Assembly: GCA_963693085.1 (NCBI GenBank)
Contig: OY856409.1
Location: 1,532,846,472-1,532,910,471, forward strand
From: Alisma plantago-aquatica
Taxonomy: Eukaryota > Streptophyta > Magnoliopsida > Alismatales > Alismataceae
Direction of reading: 5' to 3'
DNA length: 64,000 bases
Made by a program: the position numbers and the translations under genes. The notes beneath the pieces are model-generated. The model worked only from the letters and a program-made list of their open reading frames with translations, was not told the origin of the DNA and ran no database searches. Shown piece after piece: positions 9,198-22,300 of this stretch (position 1 is its first letter; each line of letters begins with the position of its first letter).

Positions 9198-12100
9198 CCA
9201 TTTTCATTTCTCTAACTTGTCCAATCATTTCATTTTTATGGATTTCTTGAAATAAGAATATCATTCAACTTATGCTCATTTAGGACTCTCATTTATAACT
9301 CTTGAAATTTTTTTAAAATGATTTTTTTCTATGTATTTCAGATCCATATTTATAAATGTTGTTAAAAATACATGGGTAATACTTACAAATACTTATTGGA
9401 TTGTGTTTTAAAAATACTACATTTGAACACCAAAATGGTTCTATATTGCTTTGCCAAATAAATATATATGATGGATAAATTTTGTTTTTATGTTGAAATT
9501 TCTTATCAATGCACATTTTGTTTGTAGGTTACATTTTGTACAGTTTGGGTTCTACAAGTAGGCTCACATAAGAGCTTCTACAACTCCAAGACAACTTAAC
9601 TAATATATCATATATTTAAGGTAGATTAGATAGAAGAGAGAAAAGACACACACCTGTAATTATATATCTACAGGGAAGCAAACACGAAATAATGTATGTT
9701 CTTTAGTTAATATGGTTGCCCTTGCCAGCTATCATCATTTATATTCTCCTTGAAATCTGAACATACCATATTGTTAGTAGTATTGTCATCCATGGATCTA
9801 GGATATATTCATCCTTTTTTCCTTACTGGGTTTAGGTACAAATATCTAATTATGCATAGTCATGTTAGACGAGTTTATCTCAAGGTTAGAAAAAAATCAA
9901 AATGATACGTATATTCTTATATAACTATTCTTACACTTCTTCATTCTACTCTAAAAAATGTGTTTGATTATTGACTCCCTTGTGTGACTGGAAAACTTCT
10001 TACATATCCATATTATTTTTGTGAATCAAGTTCAAGGATGAGTAATTCTTTTGATATTACATTATTAATAACATGAAAATCCCATAAGTTATCATATTGA
10101 TATGTAAATATTCATGTATCATACTGGTATTCCTAGTATCCATCTAGTAAAAATTCAATAATCATATTGCACTTCAATAATTGTTTCTTACCTATCTAGC
10201 ATGCTTATAAGGTGGATGTTTTGCACAATTTCTAATTGCAACCCATGTCTTGGACACTCTTAGCAAGGTTCAAGGCCCTATAAGTTTTTGGATAGCGTTT
10301 ATCCTAGTGCATAACATATTATGAAAGTAATTAAGATGTAGGAAACACTACTTTACTTGTATCATTTCCATGTTCCCACAATATCAAGCTAAATGGTTGT
10401 TTCTAGGATTATCTTTGGGAATTACTATATTTTGATATTTTCAAGTATCGTTAATGCTCGATAAAGAACTTTGTCATCAATAATTTTTCAATTTCTTGCA
10501 AATCCTAAAACCAACCAAGGGCCATATTTTAGAAAGTAAGTGAACTTGTAACTTCATATATGATTTTCATCTCAATGAAATGTTCCCTTCGAGTAAATTG
10601 AAATAATTTCCTTATTAGGTCTGAATGTATTAATTTTGTAGTTCATCTTAAGCATGGTACCCCTAATCATTATCATTTGTGTAGAAGCTCCTATGTAATT
10701 TTTCAAGTTTCCCTTTCTAATATCTAAAAAGGGATTATGTGTACCAATTACATAGAACAAATATTTCATAGTGTTGGTGTTGGGATAGAAGAATCATTTG
10801 GTTTGTTGTTCCCTAATTAAAAGACAATATTACATAGAACAATATAGTCCATATAGAACATGTATTCCTCTCAAACCAAAACTCGTAAGGCATGATTCCA
10901 CCACTTACTCTCTCTATATGTATGTAAGAAGCTAACCTCTTCAAACTTCATCTTGGTCATGTTAATGTCACTGAAGATTTGCGGGAGAGAACTAATCCTT
11001 GTTCAAATTCTGTAATCTTTTATTCACATTTTTTTCACCAACTTACACTTAAATCTTAGAAATTAGGGAGGTAGGTGATCCAAAATAGAATAGGATTGCA
11101 AATCTATTAGTCGCAAAATCTAACCAACCAGCTCTCTAAAAAAGGCTTCACAACCATGATAACAACATTGCTATTACAACTCTAAAAACCACATGCATAG
11201 TGACATGTATTCTATATAGGATTGCTACATCGATAGTTGCATTTATGAACCCAGCCATAGGATCATTTAATTTTTTCCATAGATGAAGCTACAACTAACC
11301 TCCTTATGAATTTGTGCCCACCACTACATGGCAGCTAACATAGAATTCGAGTTAGGAATTTACTCAACAAAAATAACTTTGTTCTAGCACTTCTATGTGA
11401 CGATGGACTCCGTGCCACAAAGTCATACATTGTTGATCTATTAATTTTATTAGGTTAGTAGGAGTAGGAGTAGGTTTGAGTATGGTAACCATCTATTTTT
11501 TCTTTAGATTGGTGTTATTTCACCATTTATATGTGTCTCATTTTAAAAGGATCAATGTTATCTCACCATGATATTAGTGTCCCTCATTTTTAAAGGATTT
11601 TACCACTCTTGCAAATGTGTAGGACTTGGAATCGTGGACAACATTCAACTAGTTTGAATTTAGTTGAGGCATTCTCCTAATACATTAAATTTCATGATGC
11701 AAAGTAGACAAATAATTCAAACTATAGTCTTTGTAATCAGAATAGAAACTCATACTTACAAATAAAAACATGACACAATACATATATATTTAAGATTTGC
11801 CTCCATATTATTTGTGCATTTAGGCATATCAATCAATATAAATCCATGCAAAACATGATGACACCATATGTAATATTATCTTACAACAATTTGTCCATTT
11901 GGAAGACTCTCTATATTGATTGACATCTGAAGAAGAAGTACATAACACACACAATAACGTCAAATAATGACATATGACATTGTTGTCTAACTGATTTTCT
12001 CACCAGTATATGAATTTGAGTTGGGTTCTTTGATTGTAACAAACATGTGGTCCCTGTTTTGGTTGTTATATAGATGTAACTCTGATGGTTGAACATTATA

Positions 12101-15100
12101 TTTTCCATTCAATAATACACTACTAGAAAAATAATCCACTCTTATCAATGGTGAAGAAGATCTCTTCAAGGTAAGAATACAAAGAAGCAAATTTTTATGT
12201 TATCTCATATCCCTAACTCATCTAGTTATTAACGTGACATGTGACCAGACAACAACAGAAGCTATTAGAACAACAAACCCTTAGAAACAAAGGATGCTTT
12301 CTTTCCTCTCTTCTCTATCCCTCACAAGAAAGACTAATAAATATATACTTTGACCTCTGCATCAGTTGCCAACAATTGGATGGTATGTCTTATAGATAAA
12401 ATATTTAATCATGTAATCATGTGCAATTAGTATATGTTCCACATCATCCAATTGTGTTCTATAGATGATAAAGTTTTTAAACTAGAAAGGTCAAATGTTT
12501 GGGGACACTCTATTCTTCTACTTATCAAAGCCTACCACATGATAGCTGGAAGAAGCTAAATTTCTATACTGGTTAGTTTCTCTTCATTTAACATTATTCT
12601 AAAGACCCTCAAATATGAGTAGGACTAACTCTAGATAAAAGGTTAACATGAATTAGCTTGACTGATGAAGAAATGAGTAGGAATAACTCTAGATAAAAGG
12701 TTAACATGAATTAGCTTGACTGATGAAGACACCCACTTCATCCATTAATGACTATTCATGTTCTTTAACTTTTTATTTTGTTGTCCTACATTTTAGTCTC
12801 TCCTCTGTCTCTTTACTTGATCAAAATTATATGTAAGAAGTTACACAACTCTAGGCACTCATTAAGACCTGCAACAATAGTGTATGCTGAATATATAGTG
12901 TGTAATAGCTTCCAAGCCAGCTACAATGATGATAAGCTGCTTCTATCGGTTCATTTGCTCAACAAATTAGTTTACAAAGGTAAGGACTGATATTATTGAG
13001 TCACTTAGTACACATGTGGAAAACCAAACCAATGTAAAATCTGATATCAAAACTTGAGTAAATAGTAAAACAAAAGAGAGGAAGGAGGTGTCAGAAATTC
13101 AACATTAAGCATTGCTTGTCATACCAAGCACGAATCTTATTTCAATTTGGTCTAAATGTCATATTAGTGATAGAAGGAATGAGTCGCCAGTTTAGTAACT
13201 CACTTAAATATCACTTCTTCACCAAACTATTTCATGTTGTTACTAATTGACATTCTCCTATGCATAGAGACTTCTTCAAAGAGTCCATGACCCTATGCAC
13301 TTCTGAAATAAGTGGGGAGACAAAAAAGACAACATCATTGAACAAGTAATAGGATAACCTTCAACATAGGGAAGGGAAGGCACTTGAGACTTTTGTCATA
13401 TGAGACACCACACCACAATGGTTAGCTACTATTATCATCTTGATGTTGACTCAGGAATCCCTCAAAATAATTTTTTATTAGCTTATAGAAAGAAAAGACT
13501 TCATGGAATACTTCATCATGATCCACATATTCCTTTCTTTATATATGTGATATAGGGTGGTGGGTATAATTCAATGTCCCCCCTATTTTTTTATGAACAC
13601 AAATTTTGTAGCTTCTTAGTGAGCTACAATTTGCACATCTAATATTTATCATGCATGTAGTGCGAGTTGATATATTATGATAAGGCATATCAATATATAT
13701 TACATGTATCTTGACCTTTAGTAGTTCACATAATGTAAGTAAATTTGTTTCAATATAGGCTTCAATGAGTTGAATGCTAGTTTGTAGTCATAGTCCCAAC
13801 TTTATGGCTTTGATCAATTCTGCCATGACTTAATTTGCACCATGCAGTGTTTCACATTGTACACTCACTCAGACGCCCTCCTTATCCCTTGCCACCACAG
13901 ATTGCATGCATCTGGCTTTTGATAGTAATATCCGCAACTAGATACCATTCAGTTGTCAAAGTCTCTTTGTGTGCATGGTTTCTCTTCACCTCATCCTTGG
14001 TAAAATCTCTCCAGTTTAGTTTGTGATTTTTATTTCTTATGCGATATTTATATTGTGGTTACTTAATTGGCTTTGAAGACCCTACAGTTTCTTGCCTTCC
14101 ATAGCTCCCAACAACACCACATGAAGGTTGTACTCCATTTCTCTCCAATCCTTGATTTCATATTCAATTTCAACCACAGTTTGTCTTTCTTCTCCTAAAA
14201 TAATTCATTGCTCAGGTTATGTTATGGGAATTTCCATACTTCCTCAACCACCTTATAATCTCATAGTAGGTATAGTTTTGTCTCCTCCATGGTTCGGCGC
14301 ATGTGACAATGATGATCATTATTAGTTGTCTTGTGTGTCTTCTACATTTGTCATGAGACCATTACACATGCATGCCCATAGAAATGTTTTGACCCTCAAC
14401 TACTTCTCTCCAAATCTATTTCTTTTTAGTGGCATCAACAAACCAACACTTCCTAATGTAATCATTTCTACAAAAGTGAAGTTTTACTACCTTCAAATGC
14501 TACTAAGTAGCTACACATTCTTTCTAGAAAAAACAACTACAAAGCTAATCTAGTGGTTCATGTTTCTCAAGATCCTGATCATTCTCTCTAGATCATCAAC
14601 ATCATAAGAAAATGTACATTGCACTTGCAAGACTCATGCCACTTGTTGAACTAAACCAAAAACCCTTTAATCAGGCCATTTGTCATTATAAGCTAAAAAA
14701 CCTTTTATATGTCATTTTCATTTTTATTTCTAGTAAGGAAGTTGTTGTAATGCCTTTACAAAAAAACTTCCTGATAAAGAGGGATAGTTTACATGGAAAA
14801 TAATTAGCTCACTACTTTCCAAATGTAATTCAACTAATTTTTTGCTAAATGTGTTGATGGTATCAGGTACTCTCTAAATCTCCTTCAGCCTTTTCTTAGT
14901 CATATCTATTAAGTGAACATGTTCTTCATGTACTATAGATTGTGATACACAAATTTACATGTTCTATCAAGGTTGCTAACTTGATCACTATGAATCAAGG
15001 CAAAGGTTTCACAGTTGGAACTAGAGCTCTGATCTATTTGAGCTGCTGATGAATATTGGGTTGCCCCAGTGGCAGTTTTAGAACCATCCAACATATCATT

Positions 15101-16181
15101 GTTGATCCAACATGCATTGGTTGTGTCCTATCTTGAAAACAATGTAATTTATGCTTCAGTGTCATGATTTCCATTCCTATATAACATGCATGAATACAAA
15201 ACTCCCGAGCTACAACTGCAACAACCCTCTTGACCCCAGCCCAAAAGCTGGTCCCAACACTAGATCTTAGTTTTCCACTAAAACCATGTGTACAGAAATG
15301 ATGCAAAGGCAGATCAAGGAGAGGAGTATGTACATCACCACTGTAAAGAAGAGGGAGTTAATCCTGTTCAAACACCTTCAAAAGGTGTGTCCCATAGGGA
15401 TCTATAGGAGCAACTTAGGCTTATCCAACTCGCCTCTCTTTCTGTCTCAAAACTCCAAGTGACTCCTTATTGTGTGACTTAATTCAAGTTGGGATAGGAC
15501 GTTTTCACAATCTCTGCATGGGCTTTTGGGGTCATTTGAAAGAAAATGATGCAACCATAATAAACTTGGTAGAGGTGGAAAAGACTTTGAGACGGTGTTC
15601 CCTAGAAATATAATTTCCATGTATGATGGCTATGATGAAGGTTTTGATATGAATGATGGGAGTGACAAGGGTGTAGAAAGTGAGAAAGTTAGGATATGTG
15701 GTTGCATTACTAAATCAAGTGGTAATCTACACTTTGTTTTAAAATATCTAATAACAACTAACATATAGTATGTTAAATTCCCCTAAGAGGGTAAAAATAT
15801 GGGTATGTTTCATTTATATATACACATCCATTTATGAGGCCATTTCCAATAAAGGATTTGTATTTTTAAGCCTACAAATGATTATTATAATTTATATCCC
15901 AATGAATGTTAGGCAGTCTCGATTCATAATGATAGGTATTTTATTCCAACACAAAAATTATTTCTTTTCTTCTTATAAAATAGATCATGAATGGTTATAA
16001 ATAAGTTCACTTGATATTATTAATTTCTAGTGAGCTTTTGAGCATCTATATCTATCTGGAATGCTCATTGATCACAAATAGGTAGATATCATTTGGAACA
16101 TGGATAAGTGCATGTTATATTTTACATATACATTATCCCATTCATTTGTTATTTTTCTTAATACTTTCATTTCCTCAACTG
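9198..16181. other. AT-rich stretch with no recognisable gene
   Basis: I find no domain, RNA gene or bounded element across these 7 kb. A 58-bp tandem duplication is listed separately. A lone CACTACTAGAAAAA word at 12118 has no matching inverted end or 3-bp duplication nearby. The frame at 15034-15306 on the minus strand is composition-plausible but unrecognised. Confidence 0.55.
12615..12730. repeat. 58-bp tandem duplication, two nearly identical copies
   Basis: The unit begins ATGAGTAGGA and includes TAACTCTAGATAAAAGG and TTAGCTTGACTGATGAAGA. The copies differ at about two positions, so the duplication is recent relative to its surroundings. Confidence 0.95.
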
Positions 16182-16340
16182 TTAGCCAACCTAGATTTTT
16201 ATAGATATCCGTTCTTGAAATTTGACCCAGTTGTTGTTGCCAAAATGGAGGAGAATGACATCCAAGAGATTGGGTCTAATAAAGATCTCATATTGGTTGA
16301 TTACATGGTAAGATGCATAGTGAACAACACCAAGTGCATT
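16182..16340 (+). pseudogene. Fragment of a DNA-3-methyladenine glycosylase I (TAG)-like gene
   Basis: One open segment of about 53 residues contains FDPVVVAKMEENDI followed by SNKDLILVDYMVRCIVNN and TKCI. This matches the plant TAG-family pattern in which FDP-x-x-VAKM-E-DI is followed by a short helix and a VRCIV-NAK segment. TAG enzymes excise 3-methyladenine from DNA in base-excision repair. Only this central piece is visible. I found neither the N-terminal Cys/Trp region nor the C-terminal zinc-binding part within a few kilobases. It is most likely a gene fragment or a transduplicated exon. The identification rests on my memory of the family pattern, without a search. Confidence 0.55.
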
Positions 16341-17590
16341 CTTATTTATCAAGCTCTCTGCTTATGTCATTTGAAACTTTTGAAGATTTTTAGTCTAAGG
16401 TGTTGTTGGTCCATTTTATCTAGGTTTGTGCATTTTCTAGTTAAAACTTTTGTCACTATTTAAAACCATAGTTGACTAGTGGATTCTAGAAACAATGATA
16501 ATTTCTATGGCGCTTCATGATCTTATTTGTTGACTTTTGGTATCTCTATGTTGAAGCATTGTTGTTCTTTATGGCTTGAATGTAGAGTGGTAAAAAATGG
16601 ATAAGATGACCACAATGATATATTCCTAGGCTAGTCAAATTTGGGCTGATAAGCTCAATTTTAACCACAAAGCCTCAACTGTTGATGTCTGGCATCCAAC
16701 TGGTACATAGGTTGAGTTCTTCTCAATTCTCCTTTAAAACAAACATCCCTTCTCAGGTATAGGATTTAATGAGAATGATTTTATATTGTCGAGTTTCACC
16801 TTTATTTATCTTGATTGATACTCCTAATTTTGATTGGGTACTTGGTGATGAACATGAAATGATGTGTCTGTGAGGTTGTTTGATTAAATATAAGTTTTAC
16901 AACAACATTTATGAATTTATAATTGAATATATTGTTGATACTTGTTATCATACCACATTGAGTTAATGCTCTTATGTCTCTACTTACAATGCATATTAAT
17001 AGTTCCTTAGCAGCTAAATGGATATTAATATATATCTTAGCATGGACTAGAACAAGAAACAATAGCATATAAAGATGATGAGGAGCTAAGTGCTTAGTTG
17101 GTGCATGTTCAAGAAATGGCTTTGCAGTCTGGTACTAACCTTGCTCAACCATGATGAGAAGCTAAAACAACTAAATCTAAGATGAGAGAACAAATATCTC
17201 TACAAGAGGGAAACCCTACTCAACTAGATCAAGATCATTTTGTTTGTAATTTTGATCCAACATATGCTCTTCTGCATGATGGTGCAACAACAACAAGAAC
17301 TCAGGCTATCACCAACTCATCGAACAAAAGAAGAAGACAATAAGGATGCCAAAATTGGTTGATAAATACACACACTCTTTTTTTAATATGTGTATAGACC
17401 TCACTGAATCAATAATATATGTATATCCTTTTCTTTGACCACATTGTGTAGTAGGGGCAAGGTATATGTTCTCCCCATGTACATTCGACGCTTTAGCATG
17501 AATGAAGGTAAGATTGTTAGCAAAATGAGCATAACTTGGTCTAACTACTATAATTTTTTATTAAAAGATCTTATGTATGAAAACATTACG
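16341..17590. other. No clear gene; weak coding-like segment at 17050-17342
   Basis: A plus-strand frame around 17190-17340 reads REQISLQEGNPTQLDQD and ends with a basic SSNKRRR motif before a stop. It looks more protein-like than its surroundings, but upstream stops interrupt it and I do not recognise it. Confidence 0.35.
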
Positions 17591-17591
17591 C

Positions 17592-17626
17592 TATATATAC
17601 ATACATACACACACAGATATATATAT

Positions 17627-17678
<52 letters not shown>

Positions 17679-17771
17679 GTATGTATATATAGACAATCTA
17701 TACATATGTGTATGTATAATAAAAGGCACTACATATGTAGCTAGATGCATACTCCAAGTACACACACACAC

Positions 17772-17839
<68 letters not shown>
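17592..17839. repeat. Two compound microsatellites (CATA/CA/TA/GTAT) about 75 bp apart
   Basis: Block 1 (17592-17692) runs ATAC, then CA, then TA, then GTAT repeats. Block 2 (17761-17839) runs CA and then about 35 TA units. Both share the ordered junction CACACAGATATATA, which suggests a local duplication. The frames across them (Tyr-Ile runs) are artefacts. Confidence 0.92.
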
Positions 17840-17841
<2 letters not shown>

Positions 17842-17849
17842 TATGTGTA

Positions 17850-18165
17850 GTAATTGCTGCCTTTCCCTACACATTAACTACATATAAAATGTTTTAACTT
17901 CATATTTTTGCTACATATTGGCTACATATAAAATTGTAGTTATACATTTAGCTATAATTACACTGACATTTAAATATGTAAAGTCAATATCTAGCTATTC
18001 TTACAACTACATATGCATTTGTAGCTAATGGATTATCTAACTACTTTTTTGAAAAATATAGCTGAAGGCTTATACTACAATTTATATATGTAAAGAAATA
18101 TGTAGCTAAATCTTTTAAATACAAAATATGTGGTTTTTGCTACATTTTTTGTAGGCATGGAAACA
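17850..18165. repeat. AT-rich repeat with TAGCTACA-like words, possible CACTA-type subterminal region
   Basis: TAGCTA, GCTACATA and TTGTAGCTA words recur in both orientations, ending near GCTACATTTTTTGTAG at about 18160. The same vocabulary and a TTTTTTTGTAGTG end occur at 27346-27473. This may be the end of a second CACTA-type family, but no terminal CACTAC or duplication is present, so the boundary is unproven. Confidence 0.35.
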
Positions 18166-18454
18166 TGAGGATGACAGAAGAGCCTATTCCATGACAAGAC
18201 CAAATGGAAGTTATGTGAGGGGGAGGGAAGTAGTGATCAAAACCCTGAAGAGCCATTTCAAGCGAAATCAAAAGGCCACATCAAAGTCATAGATGAAGAA
18301 TCTCCACCTAAATGAAGAGAGAACACAGCAAACCTAAAACTGATCAATAGAATAGTAAGGATGCAATAAAGAGATGAAACTACCTCAAAATTGGTTGATT
18401 AAAGGCCATAGAAGGCTTCACCATAGGAAGAGACAAAGTTGTGGTTTAGAAAGG

Positions 18455-19270
18455 TGTAAGACCCCTGACCTTGGTTATATAGTTTAACATGCTTAATCAT
18501 CATAATTAAGTGCTTAAAACCTTAATCAAATCTTGTGAGGTGTTTTTATATCATATGACAATCTTATTTTGTAAGTTTGGTCCATTTTGAACATTGTTTG
18601 TGCAAGTTATGCAATTTTGTGCATGTTTTGGACTTTTATGAAAATACTCATATATAATACTTTTATTGAATTTTGGCACATGATTTATGTTCCTTATATG
18701 TTTTCTTATCATGCTTGATCTTGTTGTGCCATGGGGAGCCTAGTTGTACCTTGGTTTGGTAGTGTTACCCTTCTAGGGTAAGTTAGGGTTTTGGCTCTCA
18801 TAGATGAGCTACCTTGAGAGGCCATCAACCGATGGTTCCCCTAAATGAGTGACATCTGATGGTCATCAATGGTTGGGGACTACCCATGGTGATCTCTAGA
18901 GGTGGTAGGCTAATGGTTTTCTCTCTTGGGTTCCCTTGGATCGGTGGTTTTCTTGGAAGGGGTGACCAATCAATGATTTTCCACCTAGTGACCTAGAATT
19001 TCAAGAATTGATGGTCACCAAGTGATGGAACTCTATGGTTCGCCTAATAAACCAACGTTCAATGGATTATTAGACTCTCACAACTGATGGATCTTCTTCT
19101 CACATGAAAGTGACAATTATAGGCCATGGACACATGGAAAACCTACCAGGACACCTCAAACTTCTCTGCCTTCTTATGTATAAGCTTTATGTACCTCTCC
19201 TTTTGCACCCAAACAAACCCTTTAGAGCTTTATCTCTTATTTTCTGTATAGAACTTTGTCCCTGCTTGGT
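18455..19270 (+). mobile_element. Gypsy LTR fragment, first part, plus orientation
   Basis: It begins TGTAAGACCCCTGACCTTGG, matching the outer start of the minus-strand LTR that ends at 32907 (TGTAAGATCCCTAACCTTGA). Homology continues through CATTGTTTG, AAGTTATGCA, the recurring CAACYGATGG motifs, GGCCATGG-CACATGG and CAAACAAACCCTTT. It stops near CTGCTTGGTGACAAA. No internal coding sequence adjoins it, so this is a solo or truncated LTR of the same family. Confidence 0.72.
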
Positions 19271-19390
19271 GACAAACTCTTATTTTCTATGTAGAGCTTT
19301 ATCTCTTATTTTCTGTATAGAGCTTTATCTATTAGTTTCTGTATAGAACTTTGTCTGTATAGAGCTTTATCTATTAGTTTATGTATAGAG
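19222..19390. repeat. Degenerate 26-bp tandem repeat at the LTR break
   Basis: Units of the form AGAGCTTTATCTCTTATTTT plus CTGTAT occur about five times with variation (AGAACTTTGT, CTATTAGTTT). The repeat grew from LTR sequence and occupies the point where LTR homology is lost. Confidence 0.85.
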
Positions 19391-22300
19391 CCTCTTGTAG
19401 TCCACCTTCTATCTGGTATGTAGCAACCATATGGGATCACCTCTGTTCCAACCAGTGCATAAAAAGATTAACTATAAAATCAATTCAAGCTTTACTCATA
19501 CTAGGCCTAAGCAAGCCTGCAACTAACTGGAACATTATTAATCAACCAAAAGCAATACCAATGATGCATAGAATAAAAACCAAGCTCAAACTTTATACAA
19601 ACAAGAACCAATCAAGAAACCAGGTAAGAGAAGCTCCAAAAAATCAAAGCCCTAAAGATCAAATAAGAAACACCCAAACCAAAGCAATAGACAGTTAGCA
19701 ATTTTTCATTTCTTATGGAAAACAATCAAATGTAGTGCATCTTAACCAAACATTTCTATAAGAAAAAGTAAATAGGCTAGAGACATTTGAAGAGGAATCT
19801 TGTTGAGAACACTTTGAAGGCCAACAAGAAGATCATGATTGGTAGAGAACTAAGAAATCAACTAAATTCTCACCATAAGAATTAAAAGGCTTGCAAACAC
19901 AAAAGACATAGCAAAATAGAAAAGTAGGCAACTTGGGAAATAAACCACAAACCCATGAGCTTTCAATGGCATTGCATATAGCCTATGGAAACTAGAAGAC
20001 TGGTCCCAGTGACTAATACCAATTCAGAAGTCTTGAAGGTCTATATGCCAGCATAACCAAGCCATCTAACTAGAAGAAAAGATCTCAAGGACCCTTTGAC
20101 AAGCTCTGAACAAGATACTTAATAGACTAAAATGAAACATTCATTTATTATATGAAGTCATCAATCCATATCAAGCATAGATTATTTCATCATTACGACA
20201 CTTGAAACCAAATTCAGAGCAACTATGCACAATAGCTAATACATACAACAAGCCAACAACAGACAATCCAACGTCAGACTAGTCAGGTCAAAAATCAGAA
20301 TAAAAAATAACATAAAAATAAAATAAAAAAAGTTATTTTCTTGAGATTTGAGATAAAATTCGATTCAAAATCTCAAAATACTTGATATCTCAAAGTACTA
20401 GTCAAAGACCAAGATGAAGCCACATGGATAATCAGCTACCAAGGTCATCATTGAGTCATCTATCCTCATTGAGCGATCCTTCATGGCATGTACATTTTGA
20501 CATTATCACAACTCCAAATGGGGTTTCTTGATTGGGTTTTATCTCTGATTCACTACATGTCCATCATTAGATTGAAACTCTATGTATACTAGGACAAAGA
20601 GATCATTTAATCATTGTTGACCTCACTGTCATCATTATCATGGTTGAGGATGAAGTCAAAAATTATGAGATAATTCCAAATGTCATAATTGATAGGTTAT
20701 AGTCTCCACTGAGATAAATGATATATCTATGTCCAACATTTTATTGATTAAGAATAACACCCTCTATGATCAAAGATATGAATAATATTTCTCTGCCAAC
20801 ATTTTTTGGAGATTACTTTGTATTTTGTTGTTCAAGGGTAACACTATCTAAGAACAAAGAGATAAATAATATTTACCCTTCCAACATATACACTCTAATC
20901 ACAACTCTCAATGTTTATAAAACTATGCTGAAAATTGAGTGACTAAAATGTCCTTCCATACATATTCAATTTAATAACAAAAAATGAAGCTTTTTCCTTC
21001 ACTTTCTAGCTCACCCCTCCCGTTTACTGTGGGTATGACACCATATGACTTGATGTTTTGTATCACAATAATGCAATATAAATTAAATCATGTTCGCAAT
21101 CAACAAAAGAATATTACAAAAATGGTTTGGATCAAAATAAACACACTGAACAACTATTATAATTTATTATGAAATACACATATTCAATGTATCTAATCCA
21201 TTTAAAGTAAAACACTTAAATAAAAAGTGGTAAATTCTTTCCCTTTTTGGGTATAGTGAAATGTCTAGAATTTTATAAAGTATGAGCATAGTCAACAAAA
21301 AGATATTCTTAGGAATTAACAAAAAAAATCTGTCCCTTCTTCCTAAGACAACACCAATTCCCGAATTTTTTACACCCATCCCCCCGGGCCTAATTTCCCT
21401 TTTGTCACCCATTCTTCTTATAGAATGTGATAGATTTAATAATTTGGTAATAGGTTAGACCCTGAAACAAATTTGTTTAAAAGTGTTTTATTCACTTCCT
21501 TGATGCTCATTTAGGTGTGCCTAATACAAATGAAAATATAATGATTTAGGGACAATGATTTCCTGCTTTCTATACATATTTATTGGAAATATATGTACTA
21601 GTGTGAGGTTGCTAATAAAAAATTATAATTGATATATTCAAGAGTGACATGCTTTGTCTATGTAATTTCTAAGTATTCACAAGCAATGCATGTTTTGTTC
21701 TGCAAGGGAAAGATAGCTTATTTAACTTCATAGTACTAAGCCAAAACTAAAGAAGAAAACCCCAGCTAAAGGGTGCATTAGAATTGAGCGCATTGTCATA
21801 GGACATTGTTTCCCACTGGTTAATGACCTTAGTCAGGTGTAGGGTGCACGTTGGTATTCACAACTAGAGTTTGGGGTACTCTACTTAATGTTTTAACCAT
21901 CTACTTGCTTAAAATTGCAGTTGTCAATGAGAAAGAATATGAAATATGATAGCCTAATAATACAAAGCACTGATGTCGGGTTGTTTGACTATATCAAAGA
22001 GCACAACTATGACCTATTATATACCAACAATTATCTATCAATAACTTATGCTTACCAGGGATTGAGTTATAACTAATGTTCCTAGATCAATGCCCTATGG
22101 TCTCCAGAGCATGAATACTAATAACTATAATTAATTTGTTGAGAAAACTAGTAATTGGTTTCTGTAATATATAGATCTACATGGTAGAATCCGTTTTGAC
22201 AGATGAATATTGGATGGCCCAATTTATTCCTAAACAAATTATATTATGTAAGTATAGACTATGCAAAATCTATGCATGATCATGGGAAACTTTATTAACC

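Noticed and set aside
12118..12140. CACTACTAGAAAAATAA as the start of another CACTA element
   Set aside because: No matching TTTTTCTAGTAGTG end, subterminal repeat or 3-bp duplication was found within reach.
17435..17850. Open frames with long Tyr-Ile or Ile-Tyr runs (also at 3138-3461, 42850-43059, 43264-43509, 55936-56223)
   Set aside because: They are translations of TA microsatellites.
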